Made by a program: the position numbers and the translations under genes. A stretch of 6,016 nt of DNA from Desulfosporosinus sp. (GTDB lineage Bacteria > Bacillota > Desulfitobacteriia > Desulfitobacteriales > Desulfitobacteriaceae). The stretch spans positions 1-6,016 of the forward strand of contig JADQBO010000167.1 of assembly GCA_016278585.1 (NCBI GenBank), given 5' to 3'. The notes below the pieces were generated by a model, which was not told the origin of the DNA, made no database searches, and saw nothing but the letters and a program-made list of their open reading frames with translations. Below are positions 5,188 through 6,016 of this stretch, piece by piece (positions within the stretch are counted from its first letter, which is position 1; the number at the start of each line of letters is the position of its first letter).

Positions 5188-5553
5188 ATGATCCAGGTAC
5201 AAACTAGGCTAAGAGTTGGTGACAATTCAGGCGCTAAAGAGTTGATGTGTATTCGCGTACTGGGCGGCTCTATGCGACGATATGCAACAATTGGAGATAT
5301 TATCGTAGCTTCAGTTAAACATGCAACGCCAGGGGGCGTTGTTAAAAAGGGTGAAGTTGTTAAGGCCGTAGTCGTGCGGACAAAGAAAGAAATTCGTCGT
5401 ACGGACGGATCTTATATACGGTTTAGCGAGAACGCAGCAGTCCTCATTAAAGATGACAAAAGTCCTCGTGGTACTCGTATCTTTGGACCAGTAGCTCGTG
5501 AACTGCGTGATAATTATATGAAAATTATTTCCTTAGCACCGGAAGTTATCTAA
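5188..5553 (+). CDS. rplN: 50S ribosomal protein L14 (uL14)
   Basis: L14 sits at the subunit interface, forms bridges to 16S rRNA and is the target of the silencing factor RsfS. The 121-residue product has QTRLRVGDNSGAKELMCIRV (5-24), GGSMRRYATIGDIIVASV, KKGEVVKAVVVRTKK, and the C-terminal GTRIFGPVARELR followed by MKIISLAPEVI. Most Firmicute L14 proteins are 122 residues with a four-residue stretch such as DNNF between RELR and MKI; here only DNY is present. All flanking signature residues are intact. The gene follows rpsQ by 35 nt with no visible promoter, unlike E. coli, where the spc promoter lies here. Confidence 0.98.
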   Translation: MIQVQTRLRVGDNSGAKELMCIRVLGGSMRRYATIGDIIVASVKHATPGGVVKKGEVVKAVVVRTKKEIRRTDGSYIRFSENAAVLIKDDKSPRGTRIFGPVARELRDNYMKIISLAPEVI

Positions 5554-5554
5554 G

Positions 5555-5567
5555 ACCCATAATGGGT
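5555..5567 (+). other. Small inverted repeat just before the rplX Shine-Dalgarno
   Basis: ACCCAT (5555-5560) is an exact inverted repeat of ATGGGT (5562-5567) around A5561. As RNA it can fold as ACCC/GGGT with a five-base loop. It touches GGAGG (5568-5572). The helix is too short to act as a terminator and no T run follows; any effect would be on rplX initiation. Confidence 0.4.
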
Positions 5568-5575
5568 GGAGGTGA
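5568..5575 (+). promoter_or_regulatory. Shine-Dalgarno that decides the rplX start
   Basis: GGAGGTGA places GTG 5581 at 8 nt from GGAGG. The alternative in-frame GTG at 5566 overlaps the Shine-Dalgarno itself and would add MEVKK, so 5581 is preferred. Confidence 0.85.
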
Positions 5576-5580
5576 AGAAA

Positions 5581-5928
5581 GTGGCTGCTACTAAGCAAAA
5601 GGTACAACCTAAAAAGATACACGTCAAAAAAGGCGACTATGTCATGGTAATCAGTGGCAAAGATGCCGGTAAAAAAGGCAAAGTTATTGATGTGATTCTC
5701 AAGAAAGGCCGCGTTGTGGTCGAGAAGGCTAACATGATTAAACGTCATACAAAACCCTCTCAAAGTATGCCTCAAGGTGGCATCGTTTCAAAAGAAGCTC
5801 CCATGGCTAGCTCGAACGTAATGTTATATTGCCAAGAGTGTAAATCCGTGACTCGCGTCAGTTTCAAGGTGACGGAAAACGAGAAATTCCGTGTCTGTAA
5901 ACATTGCGGCGCGAATCTGCCAGATTAA
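5581..5928 (+). CDS. rplX: 50S ribosomal protein L24 (uL24), four-cysteine form
   Basis: L24 is an assembly-initiator protein that binds the 5' part of 23S rRNA. The 115-residue product has the KOW motif in VKKGDYVMVISGKDAGKKGK (15-34), the conserved NMIKRHTKPSQ and MPQGGIVSKEAP segments, and a C-terminal zinc-ribbon-like unit C84-x2-C87-x18-C106-x2-C109. This tail is full-length, with both CxxC pairs present, as in other cysteine-bearing L24 proteins such as that of Thermus. It probably binds zinc, by analogy. GTG 5581 is preferred to GTG 5566 on Shine-Dalgarno position. The N-terminal stretch before the KOW motif is a basic lead-in (KQKVQPKKIHVKK). It lies 27 nt after rplN and 27 nt before rplE. 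Confidence 0.96.
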   Translation: MAATKQKVQPKKIHVKKGDYVMVISGKDAGKKGKVIDVILKKGRVVVEKANMIKRHTKPSQSMPQGGIVSKEAPMASSNVMLYCQECKSVTRVSFKVTENEKFRVCKHCGANLPD

Positions 5929-5955
5929 ACACTAATCGCGAAAGGAGGGACCTTA

Positions 5956-6016
5956 GTGGCTCGTCTGAAAGATAGATACGAAAACGAAATCGCTCCTGCC
6001 TTACAGCAGAAGTTTG
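5956..6016 (+). CDS. rplE: 50S ribosomal protein L5 (3' end outside window)
   Basis: L5 belongs to the 5S rRNP and contacts P-site tRNA. Only 20 codons and one base are present. They read MARLKDRYENEIAPALQQKF, matching the L5 N-terminus (MARLK-x-Y-x-x-EI-x-PAL). The start is GTG at 5956, 7 nt after AAAGGAGG (5941-5948). Position after rplX is the canonical spc order, which supports the call despite the short length. Confidence 0.93.
   Translation, partial: MARLKDRYENEIAPALQQKF

Noticed and set aside
5566..5580. Earlier GTG start for rplX
   Set aside because: It overlaps the GGAGG that serves GTG 5581.

Overview
The window is a continuous piece of the S10-spc ribosomal protein cluster, entirely on the + strand. 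It runs from the near-complete end of rpsJ (S10) through rplC, rplD, rplW, rplB, rpsS, rplV, rpsC, rplP, rpmC, rpsQ, rplN and rplX into the first 20 codons of rplE (L5). All fourteen products are recognisable by sequence and by the canonical bacterial gene order. The AGGAGG-type ribosome binding sites, frequent GTG starts (rplC, rpsC, rpsQ, rplX, rplE) and the wording of L3, L14 and L24 point to a Firmicute. I would guess a Clostridia/Peptococcaceae relative (Desulfitobacterium, Desulfosporosinus, Dehalobacter-like) with moderate GC. That placement rests on remembered family sequences and was not searched.

Layout: rpsJ ends at 301. An unusually long gap (302-483) follows before rplC. From rplC onward the genes are packed tightly, with gaps of 0-35 nt and overlaps at rplD/rplW (1 nt) and rplP/rpmC (11 nt). 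No terminator or second promoter is visible between rpsQ and rplN, where E. coli splits S10 from spc, so the whole block is probably one transcription unit. All products are structural ribosomal proteins. L4, L22 and L23 line or border the exit tunnel, L2, L3 and L16 lie near the peptidyl transferase centre, L14 lies at the subunit interface, and S3, S10 and S19 belong to the small-subunit head.

The one region that ordinary gene content does not explain is the rpsJ-rplC gap. It holds a good extended -10 promoter (TATACT at 341-346 preceded by TGTGA), then about 130 nt that fold by eye into two consecutive bulged hairpins, the second ending 1 nt before the rplC Shine-Dalgarno. I interpret this as an internal promoter plus a cis-acting ribosomal protein leader controlling rplC and the genes after it. 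I could not test whether it matches a described leader class. Smaller oddities are a Pro-to-Ser change in the L3 loop near the peptidyl transferase centre, a one-residue deletion in L14 near the RsfS-contact region, two changes in a conserved S17 motif, decoy ATGs just after the Shine-Dalgarno of rplB and rplN, and a four-cysteine zinc-ribbon tail on L24.

Apart from the gap, this is ordinary housekeeping sequence. I see no mobile element, CRISPR array, tRNA, rRNA or foreign gene.
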